Origin: an uncultured Paracoccaceae bacterium
Lineage (GTDB): Bacteria > Pseudomonadota > Alphaproteobacteria > Rhodobacterales > Rhodobacteraceae
Reading direction: 5' to 3'
Length of the DNA: 64,000 nt
NCBI GenBank assembly: GCA_947500005.1
Contig: CANMQJ010000022.1
Location: forward strand, 1 to 64,000
Position numbers and translations under genes: made by a program. Below the pieces are notes generated by a model. It did not search any database and had not been told where the DNA came from. It worked only from the letters and a program-made list of their open reading frames with translations. This document shows, piece by piece, positions 52,661 to 61,060 of this stretch. Within the stretch, counting starts at the first letter, position 1. Each line of letters starts with the position of its first letter.

Positions 52661-53604
52661 CCGATATGACCACGCAACAGCTCGGCGCGGCCGAAAGACA
52701 TGCCGATACCGCCCTGCACGAGGGGGCGGAGGAAAGGCGCCTGGGCCTCTGGCTGACCCTGCCGGCGCAGCTTCTGGTGATCTTCATCGCGCTCTTCCCG
52801 ATCCTGATGCAGGTCTATATCTCGCTCACCGACTGGTCGCCGCTGGACGGCATCCCCTGGTACCGCGCCTACGAGCTGTGGATCGGCCTGCTGAACTACG
52901 TCGACCTCGCCAACGATCCGCGTTTCTGGTCGGCGCTGTGGCGCACCTGCATCGTGATGGCGATCTGCGTACCGGTGCAGTTCCTGCTGGGCCTGGGTCT
53001 CGCCATCCTCTTCGTCGACGATTTCCCGGGCCGCCGCGTGCTCTACTCGACCATCCTGGTGCCGATGATGGTGGTGCCCGCGGTCGCGGGATACATGTTC
53101 TTCATGCTGTTCCAGTCGGGCGGCCCGGTGAACGACATCCTGTCCTTCTTCGCCGGCCGGCCCGTCACCATCGCCTGGCTCTCCGATCCCGATCTCGCGC
53201 TCTTCGCCACCATCGTCTCGGACATCTGGCAATGGACCCCGCTGATGTTCCTGATCCTGCTGGCGGGCATGGTCTCGGTCCCGCAGGACCAGCAGATGGC
53301 CGCCATCCTTCTGGGCGCCTCCTGGTGGCGCAGGTTCTGGACCATCGTGCTGCCGCGGATGAAGACCATCATCATCATCGCCCTCGCCATCCGCCTCATC
53401 GAGAATTTCAAGGTCTTCGACAATTTCTACATCATGACCGGCGGCGGCCCCGGCGTCGCGACCGAGACCATCTCGATCTACATCTACAAGGTCACCCAGC
53501 AGGAACTGATCTGGGGCTATGTCGCGGCCATCGCGCTGGCCATCCTGATCGTGCTCTCCATCGTCTCGGCGCTGGCCATCAAGAAACTGAGGAGCGTCCA
53601 GTGA
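52657..53604 (+). CDS. Carbohydrate ABC transporter permease (MalF/UgpA-like, CUT1)
   Basis: 315 residues from ATG at 52657; a second ATG nine bases later is possible. Membrane segments begin LPAQLLVIFIALFPILMQVY. The EAA-like loop QQMAAILLGASWWRRFWTIV-LPRMK and the conserved NFKVFDNFYIMTGGGPGVAT identify a CUT1 permease. The order permease-permease-ATPase-ATPase is that of glycerol/polyol systems. Start and stop overlap the neighbours. Confidence 0.92.
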   Translation: MTDMTTQQLGAAERHADTALHEGAEERRLGLWLTLPAQLLVIFIALFPILMQVYISLTDWSPLDGIPWYRAYELWIGLLNYVDLANDPRFWSALWRTCIVMAICVPVQFLLGLGLAILFVDDFPGRRVLYSTILVPMMVVPAVAGYMFFMLFQSGGPVNDILSFFAGRPVTIAWLSDPDLALFATIVSDIWQWTPLMFLILLAGMVSVPQDQQMAAILLGASWWRRFWTIVLPRMKTIIIIALAIRLIENFKVFDNFYIMTGGGPGVATETISIYIYKVTQQELIWGYVAAIALAILIVLSIVSALAIKKLRSVQ

Positions 53605-54659
53605 CCGAGATCGTGATGCGCAACCTGGGCAAGGATTTCGGCGGTTTCACCGCCCTTGCCGACATGGACCTGACCATCGGATCGGGCGAATTCGTGGCCC
53701 TGCTCGGCCCCTCGGGCTGCGGCAAGTCCACCACGATGAACATGATCGCCGGAATGCTCGACCCCACCCATGGCGAGATCCGCTTCGACGGGCGCATGAT
53801 GAACGGCGTGCCGATGGCGAAACGCGGCGTGGGCTTCGTGTTCCAGAACTACGCGATCTTCACCCACATGACCGTGCGCGACAATCTCGCCTATGGCCTG
53901 CGTGCGCGGGGCGTGGCGAAGCCCGAGATCGCGCGCCGCGTGGGCGATATCGCCGACCTGCTGCAACTCACCCCGCTCCTCGACCGCAAGGCCGCCAGGC
54001 TCTCGGTCAACATCCTGCAACGCCTGGCCATCGGCCGCTCGGCCGTGGTGGAGCCCGCGATCTTCCTGCTGGACGAGCCGCTGTCGAATGTCGATGCCGC
54101 CTTCCGCGCGGTGATGCGCTCCGAGCTCAAGGCGCTGCAGCGCCAGTTCCGGCAGACGATGGTCTATGTCACCCATGACCAGCTCGAGGCGATGACCATG
54201 GCCGACCGGATCGCGGTGATGGATCACGGCAAGCTGCTGCAGGTCGGCACCCCGCTCGAGGTCTACAACCACCCCGTCGACACGTTCGTGGCCCGTTTCA
54301 TCGGCGCGCCGGGGATGAACCTGCTCGCGGGACGCGTCACCAGCGCCGATACCGGCCTCACGGTCGATCTGGGCGCGGCGGGGCATTGCCCGATCCAGGC
54401 CGGGCAGGGGGGCGAGGTGCTGTTCGGCTTCCGCCCCGAAGAGGTGCACCCGGATCCAAAGGGGCCGATGGAGATGACAGTGACCACGGTCGAACGCATC
54501 GGCGCGCGGACCATCCTGCACCTTGCCGCCGGGTCCCATGCCGCCAAGGTCGTGCTCGACAGCGAAACGGCCGTCCCGGACCAGGGAGAGGCGTTCCGCT
54601 TCTCGGTCTCGCCCGGCGCGGTCCGCCTCTTCGATCCCCAGACGGAAAGGGCGCTCTGA
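53601..54659 (+). CDS. Sugar ABC transporter ATPase with degenerate signature motif
   Basis: 352 residues from GTG at 53601, overlapping the permease stop. Walker A GPSGCGKST (36-44), Walker B FLLDEP with the catalytic E159, and the switch H192 are intact. The signature, normally LSGGQ, reads LSVNI (134-138, ARLSVNILQRLAIGRS). A C-terminal TOBE/MalK-like regulatory domain is present (GFRPEEVHPDPKGPMEMTVT). With the second ATPase it must form a heterodimer in which one site contains this defective signature. GlpS/GlpT-type glycerol importers show comparable asymmetry. Confidence 0.9.
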   Translation: MTEIVMRNLGKDFGGFTALADMDLTIGSGEFVALLGPSGCGKSTTMNMIAGMLDPTHGEIRFDGRMMNGVPMAKRGVGFVFQNYAIFTHMTVRDNLAYGLRARGVAKPEIARRVGDIADLLQLTPLLDRKAARLSVNILQRLAIGRSAVVEPAIFLLDEPLSNVDAAFRAVMRSELKALQRQFRQTMVYVTHDQLEAMTMADRIAVMDHGKLLQVGTPLEVYNHPVDTFVARFIGAPGMNLLAGRVTSADTGLTVDLGAAGHCPIQAGQGGEVLFGFRPEEVHPDPKGPMEMTVTTVERIGARTILHLAAGSHAAKVVLDSETAVPDQGEAFRFSVSPGAVRLFDPQTERAL

Positions 54660-55675
54660 TGGCTTCGATCTCCTTTCGTAACGTGACCAAGCGGTTCGGC
54701 GACGTGATGGCGGTGGACGATGTCAGCCTCGACATTCACGACAACGCCTTCTTCTGCCTGTTCGGCCCGCCGCTCTCGGGCAAGTCCACGATCCTCAAGC
54801 TGATCCTCGGCCTCGAACGGCCCGACGAGGGCGAGATCCTGATCGACGGCCGCCCCGTCACCAATGTCAGCCCGGCGCGGCGCAACGTGGCGATGGTGTT
54901 CCAGAACCTCGCGCTTTTTCCGCACATGACGGCGCTTCAGAACATCCGCTTTCCGCTGGTCGAACGCGGGATAGACCCCGACCGGATCGAGGCGCGCGTC
55001 GCCGATGTCACGGCCAAGCTGCATATCGGCCACATCCTGCACAAGCCGCCCGCGCAGCTGTCGGGCGGCGAGCGGCAGCGCGTCGCCATCGCCCGCGCGC
55101 TGGTGCGCGACCCGGTGGCCTATCTGATGGACGATCCGATTTCCGCCCTCGACGCCCGCCTGCGCGAGGAGACGCGGGTGGAACTGCGCCGCATCCAGCA
55201 GGAGATGGGCAAGACGCTCGTCTATGTCACCCACGACCAGGAAGAGGCGATGTCGGTCGCCGACGGCATGGCGGTGTTCGAGCATGGCAAGGTGCGCCAG
55301 ACCGGCACGCCCGAAGAGCTCTATCGCCGCCCGAACTCCACCTATGTCGCCTCGATGCTGGGCGCGCCCGCGATGAACGTGGTGCCGATGGCGCTTGCGC
55401 CGCGGATGCAGGTGGCCGAGGCGCCCCGCCGCGCCGACAGCCTTGGCGTACGGCCCGAGAACCTGCGCGTGGGCGCGGGCGACACGGCCGAGATCATCGA
55501 GGTCGAGCCGCTGGGCGGCTTCACGACCCTGGGTCTGAGCCTCGAAGGGACGCCGCTGCGCGCGACCCTGCGGGGACAGCCTGAATTCACCGCCGGGGAA
55601 CGGGTGGGCCTGACAGTCGATCCGGGGCGCGCGCATTTTTTCGATGCGGGCGGCGCCGCTCTCGCGGCGCGGTAG
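54659..55675 (+). CDS. Sugar ABC transporter ATPase with Walker B Glu-to-Asp change
   Basis: 338 residues from ATG at 54659 (TGATG overlap). Walker A GPPLSGKST (36-44), canonical signature LSGGERQR (134-), H-loop H192. In Walker B, YLMDDPISALD, the catalytic glutamate after the aspartate is replaced by D159. The residue numbering matches the first ATPase exactly. In the predicted heterodimer its good signature completes the first ATPase's intact Walker site, while its own weakened Walker B faces the degenerate signature. Confidence 0.9.
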   Translation: MASISFRNVTKRFGDVMAVDDVSLDIHDNAFFCLFGPPLSGKSTILKLILGLERPDEGEILIDGRPVTNVSPARRNVAMVFQNLALFPHMTALQNIRFPLVERGIDPDRIEARVADVTAKLHIGHILHKPPAQLSGGERQRVAIARALVRDPVAYLMDDPISALDARLREETRVELRRIQQEMGKTLVYVTHDQEEAMSVADGMAVFEHGKVRQTGTPEELYRRPNSTYVASMLGAPAMNVVPMALAPRMQVAEAPRRADSLGVRPENLRVGAGDTAEIIEVEPLGGFTTLGLSLEGTPLRATLRGQPEFTAGERVGLTVDPGRAHFFDAGGAALAAR

Positions 55676-55696
55676 GACAGGGAGAGGGAGAAGAGA

Positions 55697-56782
55697 ATGA
55701 AGGATTTCGTCTACAGACCGGACCCCGAGGTGCGGGTGCGCAAGTACAGGATCGGCGCCATCGGCGCGGGCATGATCATGGCCGAGTGTCACCTCGCCGC
55801 CTATGCCGAGGCCGGGTTTCCCGTCCACGCCATCGCCTCGCGCACCAAAGAGAACGCGCAATCCGTGGCGGACCGCTGGAAGATCGGCACCGTGCATGAC
55901 ACGCCCGAGGCGCTGATCGACGATCCGGAGGTCGAGATCGTGGACATCGCCTATCCCCCCGACCAGCAGCCCGCGCTGATCCGCAAGGCGCTGGCCGCGC
56001 CCCATGTCAAGGCGGTGCTCGCGCAGAAACCCCTGGCGCTGTCTCTCGCAGAGGCGCGCAAGCTGCGCGACGAGGCGAAGGCGGCGGGCAAGCCGCTCTC
56101 GGTCAACCAGAACATGCGCTACGACCAGTCGATGCAGGTCCTGAAACAGATCCTCGACCGCGGCGCCCTGGGCGAGCCGGTCTTCGCCCAGATCGACATG
56201 CACGCGATCCCCCACTGGCAGGGTTTCCTCGAGGATTACGACCGGCTCACCCTCTCGAACATGAGCGTCCACCATCTCGACGCGCTGCGCTTTCTCTTCG
56301 GGGATCCGGACGAGGTCACCAGCCTCACCCGCACCGACCCGCGCACCAGCTTCGAGCATTCCGACGGCATCGTGATCACCACGCTCCGCTTTCCTTCGGG
56401 CCTCATGGCGCTCTCGACCGAGGACGTGTGGTCCGGCCCGCGTGAGGAAGGCTACGAGGACGACCAGCACATCACCTGGCGCGTCGAGGGCACCCGCGGC
56501 GTGGCAAAGGGCACTATCGGCTGGCCCACCGGGGCGGCTTCTACGCTCAGCTACAATTCCATCGACGAGACCGGCGGCACATGGGTCACGCCCGAATGGG
56601 ACAGCATGTGGTTCCCGCATGCCTTCATCGGCGTGATGGAGCAGCTCCAGTACGCCGTCGAAACCGGCACCGCGCCGGTCCTGAACGTCGCCGACAACGT
56701 CCGCACCATGGCGCTCGTCGAGACCGCATACCAATCCATCGCCGAAGGCCGGACGCTCCGGCTCGACCTGTCCAAAGACTGA
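55697..56782 (+). CDS. Gfo/Idh/MocA-family NAD(P)-dependent oxidoreductase
   Basis: 361 residues. The Rossmann motif is RIGAIGAGMIMAECHLAAYA, followed by IVDIAYPPDQQPALIRKALA and the signature AQKPLAL (usually EKP; here Q precedes K). The C-terminal alpha/beta domain follows (VFAQIDMHAIPHWQGFLEDY). Members oxidise a sugar or polyol hydroxyl. AGGGAGAGGGAG lies before the start. Placed between the ABC ATPases and a second epimerase, it probably makes the keto intermediate of the pathway. Confidence 0.9.
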   Translation: MKDFVYRPDPEVRVRKYRIGAIGAGMIMAECHLAAYAEAGFPVHAIASRTKENAQSVADRWKIGTVHDTPEALIDDPEVEIVDIAYPPDQQPALIRKALAAPHVKAVLAQKPLALSLAEARKLRDEAKAAGKPLSVNQNMRYDQSMQVLKQILDRGALGEPVFAQIDMHAIPHWQGFLEDYDRLTLSNMSVHHLDALRFLFGDPDEVTSLTRTDPRTSFEHSDGIVITTLRFPSGLMALSTEDVWSGPREEGYEDDQHITWRVEGTRGVAKGTIGWPTGAASTLSYNSIDETGGTWVTPEWDSMWFPHAFIGVMEQLQYAVETGTAPVLNVADNVRTMALVETAYQSIAEGRTLRLDLSKD

Positions 56783-56797
56783 GGGAGGACACATATC

Positions 56798-57712
56798 ATG
56801 ATGCACACGGGCATATTCTCGGGCTATTTCCCCTATGACCTGAAAAAGACCTGCGAGGTCATTCGCGGCCACGGGTTCACCACCGTGCAGCTCGACCTGC
56901 ATTTCAAGGATCTCGACGTCAGCGACGGTCAGATGACACCGGAAAAGTGCCGCACCATCCGCGACACCTTCCGCGACCACAACCTGCCGATCTGCGCGAT
57001 CTCGGGCTATACCAACATCGTCCATCCCGACCCCGACACCCGCAAGCAGCGGCTGGCGCGGCTCAAGGAACTCATCAAGCACGCGCAGTATCTGGGCACG
57101 CCCTACGTGATCTCGGAAACCGGCACCTTCGACACCGAATCCGACTGGGTCCATCACGACAAGAACAAGACCGAGGAAGGCTGGGAGGATTGCCGCCAGG
57201 TGATCGCCGACCTGTCGCAATTCGCCTATGACCACGGCGCGGTCTTCCTGCTGGAAACCTATGTCAACAACGTGGTGGGCTCGGTCGAGGAGACGCTGCG
57301 CATGTTCGCCGAGGTCGATCACCCCGGCCTGGGCCTGCTGATGGACCCGACCAATTATTTCGAGGCGCATAACATCGACGACATGGACAGGATCCTGAAC
57401 CACGTCTTCGACGCGCTGTCGGACAAGATCTGCATCGCCCATGCCAAGGACGTGAAACGCTCGGGCGACGACAAGGCCGAGAAACACGCCGATATCGGCG
57501 ACGACAGCGCCGCCGAAAGCCACACTTTCCGCGGCGTGGGCGAGATCGAGCTTCCCGCGCCGGGGCTGGGAGAGCTGAATTACGACCTCTACTTCCAGCG
57601 CCTGGCCAAAAAGCACCCCAATATCGCGATGATCATCGAACATCTCGACGAATCCGACGTGCCCCGCGCCAAGAAGTTCATCGACGAAAAGATGCGCGCC
57701 AACGGCTGCTGA
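56798..57712 (+). CDS. Sugar phosphate isomerase/epimerase-like TIM-barrel protein
   Basis: 304 residues from ATG at 56798 (a second ATG follows directly), with GGGAGGACAC upstream. Metal-site residues fall in FLLETYVNNVVGSVEETLRM (Glu), GLLMDPTNYFEAHNI (Asp), ICIAHAKDVKRSG (His, Asp) and IAMIIEHLDESDVPRAKKFI (Glu). It differs clearly from the first epimerase-like protein of the operon, so the two probably catalyse successive steps, not the same one. Confidence 0.87.
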   Translation: MMHTGIFSGYFPYDLKKTCEVIRGHGFTTVQLDLHFKDLDVSDGQMTPEKCRTIRDTFRDHNLPICAISGYTNIVHPDPDTRKQRLARLKELIKHAQYLGTPYVISETGTFDTESDWVHHDKNKTEEGWEDCRQVIADLSQFAYDHGAVFLLETYVNNVVGSVEETLRMFAEVDHPGLGLLMDPTNYFEAHNIDDMDRILNHVFDALSDKICIAHAKDVKRSGDDKAEKHADIGDDSAAESHTFRGVGEIELPAPGLGELNYDLYFQRLAKKHPNIAMIIEHLDESDVPRAKKFIDEKMRANGC

Positions 57713-57720
57713 GCCAATTC

Positions 57721-57743
57721 GGCGGGCCGGTCCCCGGCCCGCC
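57721..57743 (+). terminator. Strong stem-loop between epimerase and DUF4432 genes
   Basis: GGCGGGCCGG (57721-57730), a 3-base loop, and CCGGCCCGCC (57734-57743): a perfect 10-bp GC stem 9 bases after the stop. No T-run follows. It may partly terminate or protect the upstream mRNA; the downstream genes are on the same strand. Confidence 0.65.
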
Positions 57744-57802
57744 CATCAGGACACCGACTTGCACAAGGCGCCCCGGCCCGGCCGGCGGCGGACGGGACGA
57801 TC

Positions 57803-58981
57803 ATGGTCAAGCTCTACGGCAAGAACCTGAGCAGGACAGAGGCCGAGGCCCTCAGCGGGTCGCTGGGCCACGCGGCGGGCGTGCGGCTGATGACGCTGGG
57901 CGACGGGCTGGAACGCGGCATCCGGATGCTGGAGTTTCGCACCGGCTCGGGCCTGCGCTTCACCGTGCTGGTCGATCGCGCGATGGACATCGCCGATTGC
58001 GACCATAACGGGCGGGCCATCGGCTGGCATTCCCCCGCAGGCTTCCGCCATCCGGCCCTGCACGACTACGAGGGCGAGGGCGGCTTGGGCTGGATGCGCA
58101 GCTTTTCCGGGCTGATGATCACCTGCGGGCTCGATCACATCCTCTTCATGCACGAGGCCGAGACGCCGGAATATGTCTATGGCCCCCGCCAGACCGCGAA
58201 ACATTCGCTGCATGGCCGGGCCGGCACGATCCCCGCGCGGCTCACCGGTTATGGCGAGGCGTGGGAGGGCGACCGATGCACCCTCTGGGCCGAAGGGGTG
58301 GTCAGCCAGGGCACCGTCTTCGGCGAACATCTCGAACTGCACCGCCGGATCGAGGTCGAAGTCGGAAGCGACGAGATCCGCCTCTCTGACCGCGTGGTGA
58401 ACCGGGGCTTCTACGAGACCCCGCACATGTTCTGCTACCACATCAATGTCGGGCACCCGGTGGTCGAGGAGGGGTCACGCTATCTCGCCCCGATCCGCGA
58501 TGTCGTCTGGGCCGCGCATGAGAATGACTACCGCAGCCAGGGTGTCGGGTACCGCACCCTGCCTGGGCCGCAGATGGGTTTTCACGAACAGGTCTGGCAG
58601 CACGAGATGGGCGCCGATGGCGATGGCCGCGTGCCGGTCGCGCTGGTCAACGACCGGCTTGGGCTGGGTTTCATGGTCACCACGCGCAAGGATCAGTTCC
58701 CCTGCATGTACGAATGGCAGAACCTTCAGGCCGGGCAGTACGCGCTTGGGATCGAACCCTCCTCGAACCATGTCACCGGCAACGGCGGCGCGCGCGAGCG
58801 GGGCGAGCTGATCCGCCTGAACCACGGCGAGGAACGTCGCTACGACAGCACCTTCACAATCCTGCCCGATGCCCATGCCATTTCACGGGCCGAGGCGCTG
58901 ATCACCGCCATCGCCGCCCAGCCGGACGAGGATTACCCCGCCCCCTCGGGCAATTTCATTCCGATCGGAGGCCGCTCATGA
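57803..58981 (+). CDS. DUF4432 family aldose 1-epimerase-like protein
   Basis: 392 residues of the galactose-mutarotase-like fold (DUF4432): VLVDRAMDIADCDHNGRAIG, WHSPAGFRHPALHDYEGEGG, FSGLMITCGLDH, HSLHGRAGTIPARLTGYGEA, with the conserved histidines and NVGHPVVEEGSRYLAPI, and CMYEWQNLQAGQYALGIEPS. Members are found in sugar catabolic operons and probably convert anomers or bind the sugar. Its TGA overlaps the next ATG. No signal peptide, so cytosolic. Confidence 0.85.
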   Translation: MVKLYGKNLSRTEAEALSGSLGHAAGVRLMTLGDGLERGIRMLEFRTGSGLRFTVLVDRAMDIADCDHNGRAIGWHSPAGFRHPALHDYEGEGGLGWMRSFSGLMITCGLDHILFMHEAETPEYVYGPRQTAKHSLHGRAGTIPARLTGYGEAWEGDRCTLWAEGVVSQGTVFGEHLELHRRIEVEVGSDEIRLSDRVVNRGFYETPHMFCYHINVGHPVVEEGSRYLAPIRDVVWAAHENDYRSQGVGYRTLPGPQMGFHEQVWQHEMGADGDGRVPVALVNDRLGLGFMVTTRKDQFPCMYEWQNLQAGQYALGIEPSSNHVTGNGGARERGELIRLNHGEERRYDSTFTILPDAHAISRAEALITAIAAQPDEDYPAPSGNFIPIGGRS

Positions 58982-59766
58982 ATCGCGAAACGCCAATGAC
59001 CAAGGCCCGCAGGCAGGGCGCGCTTGCCGGGCGACGCGTCCTCTATACCGGCGCCTCGGGCGGGCTGGGTCATCAGACCACGCTCGACCTGCTGGCCGAG
59101 GGGGCCGAGGTCTTCGCTCTCGACCGCGACCATTCCAAGAACGAAAGCCTGCGGGCCGACACGCCTGAGGAGGCGGCCGCCCGGCTGCACCTGCTCGAGA
59201 TGGACCTGACCGATCAGGCGGCGCTGGAGGCGAAGCTGGCTGGGATCGCTGCCGACAAGCCGCTCGACGTGGTGATCAACAACGCGGCCATCTATCCCTC
59301 GAAGCCCTTCGAGGAATACACGATGGAAGAACTGCGCCTCGTCCATCAGGTCAACGTGGAATCGGCGCTGATCTGCACCCGCGCTGCCCTACCGGGGATG
59401 CGCGCTCAGGGCTGGGGCCGGATCATCAACGTCACCTCCATCACCCTGACCGGCGGGTGGGAGAACCTCGCGCCCTATGTGCAGTCCAAGGGCTCGCTTC
59501 TGGGCCTCACGCGGGCCTGGGCGCGCGAGTTCGGAAAATGGGGCATCACCTCGAACGCTATCGCGCCGGGAGCCTTCCCCACGGATGCCGAAAAGATCCA
59601 TCCCGACCCCGAAGGCTACCGGCAATTCGTGCTCGATCACCAAGCGGTCAAGCGGCGCGGCACGCCGCATGACATCGCCGCCGCCATCCTCTTCCTCGCC
59701 TCCAACGGGGCGGGCTTCATCACCGGTCAGAACCTCGCCGTCGATGGCGGCTGGAACATGACCTGA
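58978..59766 (+). CDS. Short-chain dehydrogenase/reductase
   Basis: 262 residues from ATG at 58978. Cofactor motif LYTGASGGLGHQTT, VINNAAIY, catalytic Ser in NVTSITLTGGW, and Tyr/Lys in APYVQSKGSLLGLTRAWARE. The C-terminus GAGFITGQNLAVDGGWNMT is typical of bacterial SDRs. Last gene of the sugar operon. It probably oxidises or reduces a sugar-derived alcohol or ketone after the Gfo/Idh/MocA step. Confidence 0.92.
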   Translation: MNRETPMTKARRQGALAGRRVLYTGASGGLGHQTTLDLLAEGAEVFALDRDHSKNESLRADTPEEAAARLHLLEMDLTDQAALEAKLAGIAADKPLDVVINNAAIYPSKPFEEYTMEELRLVHQVNVESALICTRAALPGMRAQGWGRIINVTSITLTGGWENLAPYVQSKGSLLGLTRAWAREFGKWGITSNAIAPGAFPTDAEKIHPDPEGYRQFVLDHQAVKRRGTPHDIAAAILFLASNGAGFITGQNLAVDGGWNMT

Positions 59767-59792
59767 CACCACCGAAACCCGGCCCGCGGGGA

Positions 59793-59864
59793 TTGTACCT
59801 AACGGTCAATTGCCCCGCGGACGGATGTACAAAACAATCAAATACCCTATCGGGGGATGTACAA
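59793..59864. promoter_or_regulatory. TGTAC-repeat operator candidate before the second CoA operon
   Basis: Two direct copies of GGATGTACAA (59823-59832 and 59855-59864), exactly 32 bases apart, and an inverted half GATTGTAC (59791-59798). The last copy lies between the GGGGGA ribosome site and the ATG at 59867, so a bound regulator would cover the translation start region. Spacing of three helical turns suggests cooperative binding. The regulator is unknown. Confidence 0.5.
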
Positions 59865-59866
59865 TC

Positions 59867-61060
59867 ATGGGAATACTCGACGGCTACACCGTCCTCGACT
59901 GCTCCATCGCCATGGCGGGTCCCTTCGCGGCCCAACGCCTCGGCGACCTCGGCGCGGATGTCATCAAGGTCGAACCGATCGCGGGTGAATGGCAACGCCA
60001 CGCCCCCGCCGGCGGGATCACGGGAAACCGCATAAACGTTTCATTTCTTTCCCTGAATCGAAACAAGCGCTCGCTCGCCGTGGACCTGAAATCCGAAGGC
60101 GGCAAGGACGTGATGCGGCGTCTTGTGGAGAATGCGGACGTGTTCATCCAGAACTACCGCCCCGGCGTCGCCTCTCGCCTGGGCGTCGATTACGACACCC
60201 TCTCCGCCCTCAACCCCCGCCTCATCTACGTCTCCATGTCCGGCTACGGCGAAGACGGTCCGCACGCAAAAAGGCCCGGCCAGGACCTTCTTTTACAGGC
60301 GATGTCGGGTGCCATGCTGTCCACCGGCCGCAAGGGAGAGCCGCCGCAGGCGGCGGGCCAGTACCTCGTGGACGCCATCACGGCCTACACCGCCTTCGAG
60401 GGCGCGCTGGCCGCGCTTCTGCACCGTGAACGTACCGGCGAGGGGCAGAAGGTCGAGGTCAACATGCTCGACGCCATCACGACACTCCAGATGCAGGAAC
60501 TGTCAGTCTTTACCGTCGGTCAGAAGCCGCAAGAGCGCAGTGCCGAGCCGCATGCCCATGTCTATATCCGCGCGCCCTATGGGACATTCGCCACGACGGA
60601 CGGGTTCATTGCGCTGGCCATGCCGGATTTCCCCGGCCTTGCGCGGGCACTCGAGGCGCCGGACCTGGCCGGACTGGACGAGATGACGGCGGGTTGGGAC
60701 GACCGCGATGCGACATTCGCACTGGTGCGCGATGCCATCGCCAAGTTCTCGACGCAGGACTGCCTGTCCCGGCTGGAAGCCGAGGGCGTCTGGGCAGGGC
60801 CGGTCTACGGCTATGCCGACCTGGTCGCCGATCCGCAGATCGCGCATAACGGCACCTTCATCGAGTACGATCACCCCACCGAAGGGCGTATCAAAACCCC
60901 CGGCTTTCCCATCCGCTTTTCGCGCAGCCCCTCGGAACTGCGCCGCGGGGCACCTCTGACCGGCGAACATAGCGACGAGGTACTGCGCGCCGCCGGGTAT
61001 TCCGACGAGGAGATCGCGGCCCTTGCCGAGGCCGGCGCAATCGCGCGGTGTGCGGCATGA
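59867..61060 (+). CDS. CaiB/BaiF-family CoA transferase
   Basis: 397 residues from ATG at 59867, with GGGGGA upstream; earlier in-frame ATGs lie in the operator. Motifs: VLDCSIAMAGPFAAQRLGDL, GADVIKVEPIAGEW, LNRNKRSLAVDLKSEGGKDV, YVSMSGYGEDGPHAKRPGQD, and GVWAGPVYGYADLVADPQIA. Overlaps the next gene by 4 bases (ATGA). Fourth enzyme of this family in the window, clearly distinct from the others. Substrate unknown. Confidence 0.9.
   Translation: MGILDGYTVLDCSIAMAGPFAAQRLGDLGADVIKVEPIAGEWQRHAPAGGITGNRINVSFLSLNRNKRSLAVDLKSEGGKDVMRRLVENADVFIQNYRPGVASRLGVDYDTLSALNPRLIYVSMSGYGEDGPHAKRPGQDLLLQAMSGAMLSTGRKGEPPQAAGQYLVDAITAYTAFEGALAALLHRERTGEGQKVEVNMLDAITTLQMQELSVFTVGQKPQERSAEPHAHVYIRAPYGTFATTDGFIALAMPDFPGLARALEAPDLAGLDEMTAGWDDRDATFALVRDAIAKFSTQDCLSRLEAEGVWAGPVYGYADLVADPQIAHNGTFIEYDHPTEGRIKTPGFPIRFSRSPSELRRGAPLTGEHSDEVLRAAGYSDEEIAALAEAGAIARCAA

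Noticed and set aside
54263..57643. 1126-codon open frame on the minus strand under the sugar ABC operon
   Set aside because: It spans several well-supported + strand genes, has their reverse-strand composition (rich in His, Arg, Gly, Val) and matches no family. GC-rich codon bias explains its length.
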